56,300 nucleotides of DNA from positions 1 through 56,300 of the forward strand of contig JADRCO010000087.1 of the NCBI GenBank assembly GCA_021464525.1, given 5' to 3'. Numbering within the stretch: the stretch's first letter is position 1; the number at the start of each line of letters is the position of its first letter. Origin of the DNA: Rhizophagus sp. LPA8_4_AMF (lineage: Eukaryota; Glomeromycota; Glomeromycetes; Glomerales; Glomeraceae). Positions 12,591-25,072 of the stretch are shown here, in pieces. The notes beneath the pieces were generated by a model. It did no database searches and was not told the DNA's origin. It was given only the letters and a program-made list of their open reading frames with translations. Position numbers and translations under genes: made by a program.

Positions 12591-12618
12591 CAAATTTATT
12601 TAATTGTGAATTTTATTT

Positions 12619-12624
12619 AATAAA
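12619..12624 (+). terminator. Poly(A) signal-like AATAAA after the C9orf85-like gene
   Basis: A canonical AATAAA lies 29 bases after the stop codon in a short convergent gap. In such AT-rich DNA this hexamer is common by chance, so support rests mainly on position. Confidence 0.4.
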
Positions 12625-12883
12625 TACATTTTTTAAAAAAATTGGTTTAAATTAATAATTTTATTAAAATTGAAATTGTTTTTTCCTGGCCTTATTTTTT
12701 TTGCATAAAAAGAAACCAAAAATTTACGTGAATAAATAATAATTGTAATAAAAAAAAATGTATTACACTTAAAGAAAAAATATATAAAACTAAACATCAA
12801 AAAAATATATCAAAAATATGTTACAATATTCTTTTACGAAAGAAGAAAATTCCTGCATAAAACAAAAACAATTCATTACATTC

Positions 12884-14925
12884 TTAAGACTCTAAAAAGT
12901 ACAATTCAACGGCTCCAGTTACTGCTTCAATATTAATTTGGGAGGACTTTTCATCATCACGTCCTTTATGGCCTTTATGACCATGACGGCATTTTTTGGT
13001 TTTCTTCATCGTTCTCTTGTGCATCTTTTTCATTTTCTTTTTATATAAATCATCATCGTCATCATCGTCATCGTCATCTTTCTTATTTTTATAACCAACT
13101 TTGACATTTCGTGTTTTCTTTATATAAGTAATGTCTTGACCTTCAACATAGGAATATCCAATCAATGTGGAAACGGAGAAATCTCCATGGTATGTATCAG
13201 GCTAACACAAAAAAAAGCTGAATTAGAAATATGTTTCATAAAATAAATAATATTTAGCATATAATACATACCACAGTTGCAACGACACCACCGTTAACAG
13301 ATCCAGCTTTGATATTGAGAATTTGTTTTTCTTTCAATTCATGCTAATTAAATTATTTAAATTATTTATATATAAGCGTATATACATTAATAAAATAATA
13401 TAAAGCTATATATTCAAAAAAATTAATTAAATACATACGACTGAAATGTCCAAATGGCCATTAATAGATTTGGCAGTAACCGATACATTATCAGCCCAAG
13501 GGTTAACAAGGGCACTGATTTCAATGGCACCATTTACAGTACGAACCTAAATGATAAAAAGGTAGATAAGTAAAATGACATTAAATAAATAAATCAAATT
13601 TTACTGAATTACTTACATCCAAACTTTCGGAAACAACGTATCCACCTTGAATATGTCCATTAACAGTAGTTATTTCGGTAATACCAGCACTGATATCCTA
13701 AAACAGAAAACAACCGGATTATTATAACACGAACAAAATGAAATATGTATATATAATTACCTACTTTAGCGCGAATGTGTCCATTTTTGGTCTTAAAATT
13801 AACGTAAGCGAAATCAACTCCACCTAAATTTTCAGCCAAAATCCAGCTGTTTGGTACATCTACCAAAAGAGATCTAAAGAAATGTGTATTATTTGGAATG
13901 GTTATGATAGTATCAACTTTAACACATTTTTGTGTGGGACGAGGACCGTCAAATGATGGTGCCTATATTATATAATGAAAATTATGAAAAAATTAATCAT
14001 CCATATACGTATTTCTTCAAATATTCTTAATTTTTAAGTACCTCAACCATGATAGTATAGTCATCATCGATAATATCAATTTTAATATCGACTTCTTTTT
14101 GTAGAGAATCCTCAGAAAGCTTAATTATATTTGTAATATTGATAAAAGCTTGATCTTTCGAATGAGTATCTTGACGGATGATAACGCTTCCATGCTAAAA
14201 AAAAAAGATCAATAAGTAAATAGAGCTTATTAATCATTACATTTATAGTATATTTACCGTTGAAATCCCTTTAACACTAAAGACCAAACCAGCAACATCG
14301 CGAGGATCCAATAACAATTCACTCGGGCCATTCCATTTTATTGTAGGTTCACAAACAGGAGATTCTGGAGGACTAGGAACTGGTGGAGCATTATATGGCA
14401 TTTCAGGTGATCCAATTTCTGGTTCATGATGAGGTCCCAAGCCAGGAACTTGTATCCAAATATATTGATCATCGAAATTGTTAAAATCCTAAAAATAATG
14501 TCAGACAATTTATTTTAGAATATATAGGCAATATGCATCATAGTTAATATATTTGATGAAATGAAATGATATACATACATTATTAAGCATAAAGTAAGAA
14601 AGTCCAGCAAACAAAAACCTTCCTCCCAAGAATAAAATTAATACAGCAATTAAAGCTTTCCTCCAAGCCTTCCTTCTTTGCTGATGGTGTTGATAACAAC
14701 ATTCATGTGTATTAAAAGCAGGTGTGTAATGGGGCTTCTCACTATAAGGAGGTAATTCTCGTTCTTTTGGGTAATAATATTTGACACAATAATTTTTTTT
14801 TTTGAAAAATAAATAAATAAATTACAAATGTTTAAACTTATTTCACTTGCTCTTTAACATCACTTACCACTAGGGACTTGAGGCTCCTCAAGCGGAATAG
14901 CAGTATATCCAGCTTTTTCAGTCAT
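12884..14925 (-). CDS. Single-pass membrane protein with adhesin-like beta-repeat ectodomain
   Basis: Nine exons: 14925-14868, 14763-14579, 14488-14258, 14194-14042, 13962-13765, 13697-13617, 13546-13439, 13343-13272 and 13201-12884; 467 aa. There is no signal peptide. A cytosolic-looking N-terminus of about 55 residues, Pro/His/Arg-rich, leads to one hydrophobic segment (KALIAVLILFLGGRFLFAGL) at about 55-74, suggesting a type II membrane protein. The outer part has repeating strands of the kind in bacterial DUF4097-type putative adhesins: EITTVNGHIQGGYVV, VRTVNGAIEIS, AKSINGHLDIS, KAGSVNGGVVA. Seven of eight introns fall between codons, most near repeat borders. Near the C-terminus a poly-Asp stretch followed by a Lys/His-rich stretch interrupts the domain. 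A cell-surface role is inferred; no specific family member is recognised. Confidence 0.78.
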
Positions 14926-15488
14926 TATAAATAAAATATTTTTTTACGAACGTTAAAGAAAGAGTGGAAAAAAGAAAAGCAGCCACCAAAAAACTTTAAA
15001 ATAAACCAAAATGAAACTTGGTGTAACAGAATTAAAAATTTAATTATGTTGTTGTTATGTAAATTATGTAAATACGGAATTTACGGAATTTAGTCATGAG
15101 AACTTCTGCGAGATTCTTGGCTAATTTATGTATTAGTTGTACTTATTTGTACACAACTTAAGTAAAAGGCGTTGATTATCACTAACTGTTATTAATATCT
15201 GAAATTCCGTTTCCATAAACGGAATATTTCACAATCATCCGAGTAAAATAGTAAAACATAAACCATCTGATTTTGATGGATAAATTAATTTATTTTGATT
15301 ATAATTCTAGAGCAGAAATTTTAATCGTATTGTACAAAAACTACATTAAGTATGACATTAGATTAAAATAGATATTATTAATAAATCATAATTCTTATCT
15401 AAAATAAAGCTACAATTACAATTACATATATCTTTTGATTTTATAATTAATAATTTAAAAAAATGTTTGTTGGGTGAGTGGTTCTTTT
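14926..15488. other. Intergenic region between two minus-strand genes
   Basis: About 560 bases upstream of the adhesin-like gene and downstream of the deacetylase gene. Short direct and inverted copies of a TTACGGAAT / ATTCCGT motif occur at about 15071-15090 and 15204-15225. I see no coding exon. Confidence 0.5.
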
Positions 15489-17403
15489 TTAGATCCACTG
15501 CATAAATATAGATGCAATTATAAAGCTGGGTATCAAAGTCATTATATTCGAACTAGTTATTGAGCTTGCCCCACTCTGTTTATTTTCATTAGGTTGACCA
15601 TTAGCATTACCTTTACCAGCATTAGTAGCATTAGTACTGTTGTCTCCAACATTACCCACTGGTTTACTTAAGTCAGTGTATGCACAGTTGGTATCTTGGC
15701 AGAGACATTGATTAGCAACGGGATCCCACCAAACTGTATCACAAGTTGTTGGAACACGGAAACGGTCACCACCTTTTGGAACAGGATTGGCAAGACTTGG
15801 ATTTTCACTAGGGCATCCGTAACAAGTATTCCATACTACAGTGTTGAAATTACAATTTTGTACAAGTCCTTCGTCAACCTGTCCGTTTCCGTCATCATCC
15901 AATCCATTGCAGATTTCTTTTCCAATTTTAGGAACTTGACATGAGAAAGGTGCGAAATCTTTAAGTTGATCTGCTGGAACTGGATTTTTCATCCATTCCA
16001 ACAATTGTTGACTCGTTACGAACCACGTGTCTGGTTGTGCAATAGCCCAATCTAGAAATTCTTCAAGCATTTGAAGATTTTTAGCAGGATCTGTGGCACC
16101 AGGAGCCAATGGAACACCGGGAATTTGGTTAAGATGAGCAGGATGAAGGAATAAACCGAAGGGTGTTTTTCCTTGTTTTGCGTGACGTTGGAAATTGGCC
16201 TGTAACCATCCCTTAACTACGTCAGGTGGTCCATCGAGATGTGGATCCATTAAATGTGGAGTACCCTTATCATCTGTTAATTAATATTAAATTCATGAAT
16301 TAGCAAAGAATTATAAATTACCTATTTAGTTAAAAGAAAAAAAAATTACCTAAGATAGCAGCCATTGGGATTTCGAATAAACCGGGATGAATAGTTGTAT
16401 CACAGAAACCTTTCCAACAATCATTATATAGACCATAATCCATGGTATAAGGCCAAGTAGCATCATCTGTTAATGCAGTTGTTGAGGAATCATACAGAAA
16501 CCCTTGTTGAGCGATTACGTCAAAGGTTTTTGGTTGCCAATTGAGGAAAGGTGATCGCCATCCCGCTATCTTGCCATTTGGGATACCAGCAAAAGCGTTA
16601 AGTGATTTTTTACATCCAATAATTTCATCTATAACAAATCAAAATTAGAGATCACGTTATAAAACTAAATGAATAATAATCTTTTTTATAACTTACCGTC
16701 GAAAGGATCTTGAGGATGTGTCATAGTATGATCTGCAACCTGTTAAATACATTAAATTTAATTTTTCTTTCTTAAAAGAGACAATATATATACACATTTA
16801 TATTAATATAAAAAAAGATCACATACCTCATTTCCAGCTGCATACCACTGCGTTACCAATGAAAAATCTGTATATTGGATACTAACGTAATAAGTAGCTC
16901 TAATTGGACATCTGTTAAAAAAATATGTATAATATATTAAAATTAAAATTTTAAATTTTTAGTTTTTTTTATAAATTTATAATTACCCATTCGGATTTTT
17001 CCTTTTCCCAATAAGGGAGTTTGCAACTAAAAAAAAAAAATTTTTTTGTCACATGGAGAAACGCATGATGGATCACATACAAATTAATATGCTCTTACCT
17101 TTTAAGGTACCTTCTTGAACGGAATCATCTAAATCAAAAATTGAAAAATTGTGAAATTTATTAATTTATTAAATTTATTATAAAAAATTAAATAATTTTC
17201 TTACCGAAAGTTAAAAGGAAAAATTGAGGAGTTTTTTCAAGTGGTAAACCACCTGGAGGGTTAACAGAAGGGCAAAAACATTTTGGTGGTTGACAAGCGG
17301 TGGGGTCACAAGCAGCAGCCTCAGCACTCTCGAGACGATTTACGACTCCAAGAAGGGTATAGGCGAGGGTTAGAGAAAGTATTCCCAAGAATTTTTTAAC
17401 CAT
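15489..17403 (-). CDS. Chitin-deacetylase-like CE4 enzyme, secreted and probably GPI-anchored
   Basis: Seven exons: 17403-17205, 17128-17099, 17026-16987, 16911-16827, 16739-16697, 16628-16350 and 16273-15489; 486 aa. A signal peptide (MVKKFLGILSLTLAYTLLGV) starts the protein. The CE4 fold is complete: LTFDDS (catalytic and metal Asp 67/68), DHTMTH (metal His 122 and 126), GWRSP (Arg157) and GLFLHPAH (His269). The KRKNPNG...ATYYVS segment and long insertions resemble the animal-type chitin deacetylases more than the short Ascomycete type. After the domain comes KEICNGLDDDGNGQVDEGL (about 344-362), like the Asp-rich MopE metal-binding motif of bacterial surface proteins, then a Cys-rich part, an Asn/Gly/Ser linker and a hydrophobic C-terminus typical of a GPI signal. 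Likely role is N-deacetylation of wall chitin; substrate is inferred. Confidence 0.9.
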
Positions 17404-18675
17404 TGTTGTTATTAATATTTAATTTTATTAAAATATAAATTACTATATAAAAAAAAATTTTCGTAACAAAAAAATTTATATTAATTTAATAAAAAAAATT
17501 GTTTTTTAATAGAAAATAAAAAAAAAATTAATTTTCTTATAGAAAAATTAAAAGTGGGAACTAAAGAAAAAAAATTTTTTTTTTGAATGTATTCATCAAA
17601 CCCGCGGATAAATTTATACTCGCGACAAATTAGTAGTAATAAATTCTTCCAGACTATTTTTGGTTGCAAATTCTAAAATTACACTGTTGAATCGTTTTAG
17701 TAATAAATAAATTAAATAATATTTGTTATTTTGTGTTTACTCTTGTGTTAATTAAATAGGTATGTGCGATATGGTCGTTACTGCTAATCAAACCAGCATA
17801 CAAATAAAAAGTTTATATTTAATAGAATTTCCTATTTGGTAAGTAGCTTTTCTAGAGCTATGCGAGTGCTATGCGGGGAAAAGAAAACTGTATAACCGCG
17901 CTCTAATTAGTTATGCATATGTAAGTAAATGATCAAAACTTTAATGAACACAACATAATTAAAGGGGGATGAAATTTTTATCCCTACTGCGATTTCAAAA
18001 ATGCCAAGAATTGGAGAAAATAGAAAAACTTGATTCCAAATTGCGTAAAACGATTTTTTATGGAACTCAAACTTCTATGGGAAATACGAAGGTTTATATA
18101 TAGAAGAATCATCCGTTAAAATTAGCAATTCGTTTCATTTCAAAATCTATTATTATACATACTAACTATTATACAATGATCTAAGTGTATGCATATTACT
18201 GCGAAAGGCTAAATATAAGATGCAAAGTAAAATATTACTAATTAAAGTTAGTTAATTGGTTAATGTTGCATAACCCGTTTCTGAAAAAAGATTGGTACAA
18301 GCTAATGTAAATGTGGGATAAAAAATGGACACACGTGAAGACTAATACCATTCCTGCCAAAATTGGATTCATATTATAGAATATCTTTATCATGTAAGTA
18401 AAAAAATTAACGGGATTATCGAGGTATAGTTTTTCCGTCCTTATAAACTTCGCCTTTCTGCATGGTAGTAACCTTATCTTTCTTTAACGAACACTTTTAG
18501 GAAAGGACTGGGAAGACTTCTAATAAAGGCTACTATTTTGCTTGAATTTAAAAATATGTAATGTGTCACAAAAATATTTTCTCGCAATGATTTACATTAC
18601 TATATCATACTTTATTTGATGCGAAATGAAATTGACCTATGTTATGGAACGCTATTTACATTATAGTTCAAAACT
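17404..18675. other. Intergenic region upstream of the deacetylase gene
   Basis: About 1.27 kb. The part next to 17404 should be the deacetylase promoter and is A/T-run rich (17451-17590). The remainder has near-average composition with no open frame and no RNA gene that I can see. Confidence 0.55.
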
Positions 18676-21600
18676 TTAAGAATCATTAAAAGGTTGAAAT
18701 CCATTTGGTGGATGTTGAGCTGTATATCCCCATAAATGTTGGGTTTCTTCCAAGTGATTTAATACTTTGGGAAATACATCTTCATTAGCATTTGTTCCCC
18801 ACCAAACATCGAGATGTCCATAATCATTAATTTCATTGTATACATAATTATCTACTCCATTCACTAATCGTAATGTGTCGTAACTCTTCTTCGTTGATTT
18901 TATATCGAATCTATTGATAAAGAAAAATTAATTGAATATAAATAAATAATAAATAAATAAATAAATAATTAAATAATTATAAATAAGTAAATAAACAAAT
19001 ATATAAATAAATAAATAAAAAATTAATCAAACTTTTATTTTATACTTACACAACACTCTTATCTCCATGAATGATACAAATTGGAAAGTTTAGCTTATTT
19101 CGAATATTTTCTTGTGTTACATACACATTTTGGCCTTGATAATTTAATAGCAACTCTTTTTTGGATACCTTAGCAAGATGTTGCATAGTAGTGAGATTTA
19201 CAATACCGACAAATTCATCTTGATAATCATGAATTTGCTGGTTAATATTTTCGTGTTGATATAAAGTACCATAACAAAATGATGTTCTATGACATAAAGC
19301 ATTACGACAAATTTGACCTTTCGGTACCGGATAAAAACGTAATAATTGATCAAGTATTTTGTTGGTTAAATTAGTCTCTGGAGAAGTTCTTGCATCGAAT
19401 AATGACTGACGTAGTACGAATCTAGTAAATGGAAGTATATTTAAACGCATTTTAATTCTATTCCAAAATCCAACCGAAGGGTGCATTGCAACTTGTGAAG
19501 CAATAAGGCATCCCACTCCTTCGATTTTTCCATCTAACAATCCCATAAATGTTGCAATTGATCCAACACAATGAGCAATTATACCAATTTTTTCAACACC
19601 GGTAATTTCACGAATTCTTTTAGTCGCTGCAGCTTGATCTAATCTAACATCATCTAAAGTTTGCTGTTCTTTAGAAGCGATATTTGCAGTTGACAACCGA
19701 TTGTCAATTAAGAATATGTCATACCCGCGTTCTAAAAGATAATCCACTATATTATTTTTAATTAAATTAGTTGTCCACATTTCATGCGACATAGCGGCAC
19801 CATGTACAAAAAGAATTGGTCCTTTTCTTCCACCCTGATATCTATGCAATAAACTTTTTACACCATCTTCAGCTATAATTTCCCACATCTCTTTCTTTGG
19901 TCTACTCTTATAATAAAATGGGTTTGCGACTGGGAAGGCTTGAGAATATACTAAAGGAAGAAATCTAACAAATATATGTTTTAAAATTGTTGTTACAAAA
20001 AAATTTTTGAACGTAATCATAGCTTTAAATCTTGATTCAGATGTCTCTCCAGTTGCCTAAATGAAATAGGAATTAAAATAATTTGTATTATATGTATAAA
20101 CAAGATGTATCTATTTTCTTACCCTAAGTGTAGTTAATTGCTTCAAAAGATCAGAAGGTTTAATTCTTAGAATTCCTCTACCGACAACTTTTCTTATATC
20201 AGCTTCCTCCTCTTCGTCAATATTATCTAAATCATCAAGATGATATATTGTAACATATAAAGTAGTTGTAGACGTTGCTTGCTCTGAAAATGTTCCATTC
20301 TTAATTAATTTATATCCTTTGAATCGGTATTTTGTTCCATTAGTTGCAGACAAATTCAAATCATACATCATTTGATTAGAATCAACATTATCAGTTTTTG
20401 GGATAAATAAACGAAACTTTCCACTAGTAACAAGCAGCGGATCAGGTGACAACGCACGGCACGAAACTGTTCCAGTAATTAATGCAGAATGATCGCCCAT
20501 TTCAACTAATGTTTCAACGTTATATGCAATTATTGTTAACATGAATTGCATTGTCGAATCTGAAGATTTTGCTTGCACTAAAATTTAAATTGCATTAGAA
20601 ATGGTAATTAAATTTATATAAAAATAAAATATTCGTTGTGCTTACGTTCAGCGGCAACATAATCTGCTGATAAAACTTCGGTTGAAAAATAACCTCTCAT
20701 AACTTCCGTGAAACTTATTCCAACTTCCAATATATGTCCTCGATTGGTCAAATTGAATTTTCGTTCATAAGATATAAGTGGCTGATCAAAATCAATTGGC
20801 TTTTTGACAAGATCGTAATTAATTTCCCACCCACGATCTTTTGCTGCATATTCACAAATTCTTTCAGTCAATGCACTAATTGTTAAAAATGGATTTACCC
20901 CAAGAGAAGTTGGTATAATTGAACCATCACACACGTAAAGTCCTTCATGAAGATCATTACTATCATCTACGAATACTTGGCCTTTATGATTTACAACACC
21001 ATGTTTTCCATTTTTTCCTAAACTACAACCTCCAATAGGATGAACTGTAATTAACTCACTTCCCAAAGGTTTAGTCCATAAAGGGGATGGAATATAAGTT
21101 CCATTAATTTTAATTGTAGCTTTTTCTAATACTTTATTTAATCTATTTACATTGTCAGAAGCACCTACACCATTATATGATATTTTCAAACGGTCATCTA
21201 CTAATTCTATTTGGCCTGTATTATCGTCATGTGACATGATCAAATAAGTTTGAGTATGTGATGTAGCACCAGTATAAACTCCATTAAATGGCGATTCAAT
21301 TTTTCTCCATAACTTTTTTGCATACTGTGATAAGGTAGTGTTTTGTGATTCGGTACCAATTAATAAACTTCCCACTTCGAGAACTAGTTTGAAAATTTTA
21401 CCCGTAGATCCGGGTATAGTTCCTTCTTCAATCACATAACCTTCAAGTACATTTTCGGCGCTGCGACGCATATCAATAACACCAGTAATACATGGGCCAA
21501 CTGGAATTTTCATGCTGGCTGTATTATCTTTAATTGGTCCGACACAATTAACAAAATAATCCGTGTTATAGCCAAGTCCAAATATCTAAAGATAATTTCC

Positions 21601-22909
21601 ATGTATAAAGTATAATTATAAAACGAAATAAAAAATTCAATTATTATAAATGAGACCACTTACATCACCATTTCCGCTGAATCCTTTTCCCAGACGATCG
21701 CTAACCTTTAAACCATAAGACCTCGATCTCATTAAGATTTCATTGGAACCAAACGTACCAGCCGCAAGAAAAACAGTATCAGCAATAACAAAGAAAAGAC
21801 TATGACGATTATCATCTGTAAAATTTGTACGTTTGTCCTTTGGAATAAAATACATTAATTCATATGTCAATAAAATTTAAAAAAAATAAATAAATAAAAT
21901 TCTTTTTTAACCTACATCTAACCATTCATAAAATACAATATATCTTCCAGTTTTTTTACATTTTTTAATACTTCTTACTTCACATTCACAAAATATTTCA
22001 CAACCGTGATTCCATGCATCGGGTATATAATTCATTAGTGTACTATTTTTACTACCATCATTAATTCCTGTAGCATCATTTCCTGTTAATGTAGAAGCAC
22101 GTTGACGTACTCCAGCAACATTAACTCGATTTTCGAATGTGACAGTAATAGGAGCCCTATAAAAATTTTTATGATATTCTTCTCCCAATAATCTTGCCTG
22201 AGTTTCCAAAGTTCTTAATTTTGGCAATTCAGGAAAATGAGCTGGATATTGACATGGTTGAAGCATTTCTTTTGCTCTTTCGTATCCTAAAAGAATAAAA
22301 TAATTAATACTTAATGTGGCGCAGTAAGATTAATATAGATAGATTACCTCTTTTTATAGAATCATGATCATTTTGAATTTCGTCAGGCCAAATTGACATT
22401 TGCCAGACACGATCATCAGCTTCAAGAGCTACATTTGCATTAATGAGAGATGTACCTCCGAGACTATATAATAAATACAAAGAAAATTTAGATCGGAGTT
22501 ATTGTGGAAATATCGACTTGAAACTTACCCGCAAGCTACAACAGCGTTTTGATCACTACCATTATAATAATGGTACATTCCAGTTTTTTTACCGAGATGC
22601 TTTTCTGGAGAGCTATATTGAATTTCTTTCAAACAATCTTTTAATGTATTTGGATATTCTCCGGGCCATCGTTCTTTTCCTATCACACAGGAATATAATG
22701 TATGTGTTTATTTTTTAAAAAGAAAATCGAAAAAAATTATCAGATAAGGTTTGAGACTAACCTTTTTCTAATAATGCAACACGTTTGCCGGCTCTTGACA
22801 TGCGAGAAGCAGCAATTCCACCACCATAGCCTGACCCAATAACCACCACGTCATAATGTAATTTCATTTGATGTATAGGTAATGATATGTGAGGATATTC
22901 TTTTACCAT
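18676..22909 (-). CDS. Fusion protein: GMC/cholesterol-oxidase-like FAD enzyme plus alpha/beta hydrolase
   Basis: Nine exons: 22909-22762, 22679-22529, 22463-22348, 22286-21916, 21837-21664, 21585-20646, 20577-20123, 20056-19050 and 18910-18676; 1198 aa. The N-terminal part (to about 600) is a GMC flavoenzyme: FAD loop VVIGSGYGGG (G25-G30), ACGLGGTSLINANVALE, TVFLAAGTFGSNEILMRS, HPIGGCSLGKNGKHG and GVNPFLTISALTER, nearest to long ChoD-type cholesterol oxidases. A linking domain of about 150 residues follows, ending GILRIKPSDLLKQLTTLRAT. The C-terminal part (about 800-1198) is an alpha/beta hydrolase with oxyanion HGAAMSHEMW, nucleophile elbow AHCVGS (C948 where Ser is usual), acid in IIHGD and His in NDYGHLDVWWG. 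The substrate is probably a sterol or other lipid, by inference. Exon phases are continuous throughout, so one polypeptide is predicted. Confidence 0.9.
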
Positions 22910-23948
22910 TTTCAATTATGTAAATGCTGATTTGTACGATTATTCTACGAAAATTACGAAAATGGACTATATTTATATACAAAAATCAACTTTGAAGTTT
23001 CACAAATTATTCATGCTAAAAGAATGTTCGTTTATAGGAAACCAATAAAAAAATTACATGGGAAAAAGTTCGGCCGGACGGATATTAGATAAAATTTAGC
23101 GATAAAACAAATTCTTTGATAAACTAATTTTTTATATTGTCCATGTGAAATTAATTGTTTTGAAAGATCGATCATCTATAAATGGACCATCGTACTAATT
23201 GTATCATACTTATTTATCATAGTTGGAAAAATTTAATTTTTGACGTGTGTTACCTTGTGTTTGGATAATAAATATTTCCTGTTAGAGATGCATCCGAAAT
23301 CCGATTATTTGGTATATCATATTACGGATCTTGACAACGGGATGTGTTGTACATATGGTTTATGACGAAAAAGTTTCAACCCGACGATTATGGCTACTAT
23401 GATTTTCCTAATACGTATTTTATTTGTATTTAGATTTATGGCTCTAATTCTTTGATCGGATTATCCGAAACGCACCTTTACGGTGCTAGAAAATGAACTC
23501 GATTTTTCTAAATTATTATTTATCGCGTTGATTATTGGTTGGTTAATATTCATAATGTCCACCTGATGGCTAACGAAGAATTATAGAAATTCTTAAAAAA
23601 TTTTAGATGTAATGTGCGAAATTGTATTCTGAATCATGCACCAATATAACTTGTTTAGGAGCTGTTAAAAAAAAAATTCAAATACAATAATTTCATAATT
23701 TTACTTTAACTAGAAATGTGTTTTTTTTTGTTTTACGTTTCTTCAGCAGGAATATTTTTTTTCGATATCCTAGGTAGATAAGGGTTTAATTTAATTTCAG
23801 GCGGAATTAAGTTGAAATTATCATAATTCCAACCGAAGTTAATTTCTCATGTTTGTGTAACAGCTGGGTTATTGATGATATAATTAAATCATAATTTTAT
23901 AGCTAACAATTCAATATCGTACTTAATCGTTATTCTTTCAGTAAAAAT
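22910..23948. promoter_or_regulatory. Divergent intergenic region, GMC-hydrolase/SR protein
   Basis: About 1.04 kb between two start codons on opposite strands. It must contain both promoters. There is no open frame of note and no tRNA. The GGCCGG-type patch at about 23070 is one of few GC-rich spots. Confidence 0.5.
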
Positions 23949-25072
23949 ATGTCTTCTTATGGGGAAAGGATGTCTCGCTCGTTATTCGTTTCCGGACTTT
24001 CCAGACGAACAACGTGAGTTATAAAGCGTGTTCTCCCTATTTTAGGAGATGCTAATATTTTTTTCCTACAATTTCTGGTTTTTTCCTTGGTCTTTAGTAT
24101 TGAAGATCTCGAACCTATTTTTAGAGAATTTGGTAGACTTAAAGACGGTAGGTACTTTACAAATATTATCCTAACATTTTGAACTATTTTTATTTACTAA
24201 TTTTTACCTTTTACTTAGTCTATATACCAAGGGACTATTACACCAGGGAACCAAGAGGTTTTGCGTACATAGAGTATCCTTAAAGACTTATTATTCAAAG
24301 TTTTCTTACTGTCGATTAAAGATTCAAGTTTACTCGACCAAAAAGAATTGAATGTTTTTTAAAGACTTTTCCATCGGTCCTTGACAAGAAATCGCGGTTT
24401 TTTTTCTTCCTTTTTTCAAGATATTATGATGAACGTGATTGCGAAGAGGCTTACAGACACGGAACTGTTATATTACATGGGCGAGAATTAACTGTGGAAT
24501 TTGCACGTGGATCCAGAAAAAGTAATGTCCTTTTCTTTCATTTTAATTTAGTACCAGTTATAATATCATTTTTACTATAATTCAAAATTTAGCCCCTCGA
24601 GAAATGAGAGGCAAAGATAATAGGTAAGCTTAATCATTGAGTTTACTGATTAATTGAATTCAAATTAAAATTTAATTTATACTTATTATAGGTATTCTCC
24701 AATGCGACGAGGAAGATATGAAATACCCGAAAATTCTTACAGACCAAGGTTTATATTTGATGGTTAAATTTCGGGGAAAAACCAAATGATAATTAAATAA
24801 ATAAATCTTCTTTTTGTTTGTTGTTTTTTAGACGTAGTCGTAGTCCTAGTCCCAATCGAAATCGTAGTAGATCCGGATTAGATTATAGAAAATATGATGG
24901 CGAACATGATAGAAGACGTTCTAGTCGATATCGTTCCCGCTCAAGATCATATTCTCGTTCGCCATCTGAACGTCGTAGAAGGTCAGAACAAGTTAATGGT
25001 CATCCTAAATCTCGTTCCAGATCTCCTAATGATTTACAACCGACATCAGAAATGAAGGATGAAACTACATAG
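23949..25072 (+). CDS. SR-type splicing factor with one RRM
   Basis: Seven short exons (23949-24013, 24098-24147, 24219-24273, 24421-24521, 24593-24623, 24692-24748, 24832-25072) give 199 aa. A single RRM spans about residues 12-85: RNP2-like SLFVSGLSRRTT, then RGFAYIEYYDERDCEEAY as RNP1 and HGRELTVEFARGS at its end. The C-terminal third is Arg/Ser-rich (RRRSRSPSPNRNRSRS, RSRSRSYSRSPSERRRR), the phosphorylation target of SRPK-type kinases. The protein probably acts in pre-mRNA splicing in the nucleus, which suits an intron-dense genome. The closest family appears to be SRSF10/TRA2-like one-RRM SR proteins, but I cannot name an exact ortholog. The importin at 52.4 kb is of the type that imports SR proteins. 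Confidence 0.9.

Noticed and set aside
15696-15944. Plus-strand frame inside the deacetylase exon
   Set aside because: Antisense shadow of a well-supported coding exon.
22443-22718. Plus-strand frame over the GMC gene
   Set aside because: Antisense to exons whose minus-strand reading gives conserved GMC motifs.
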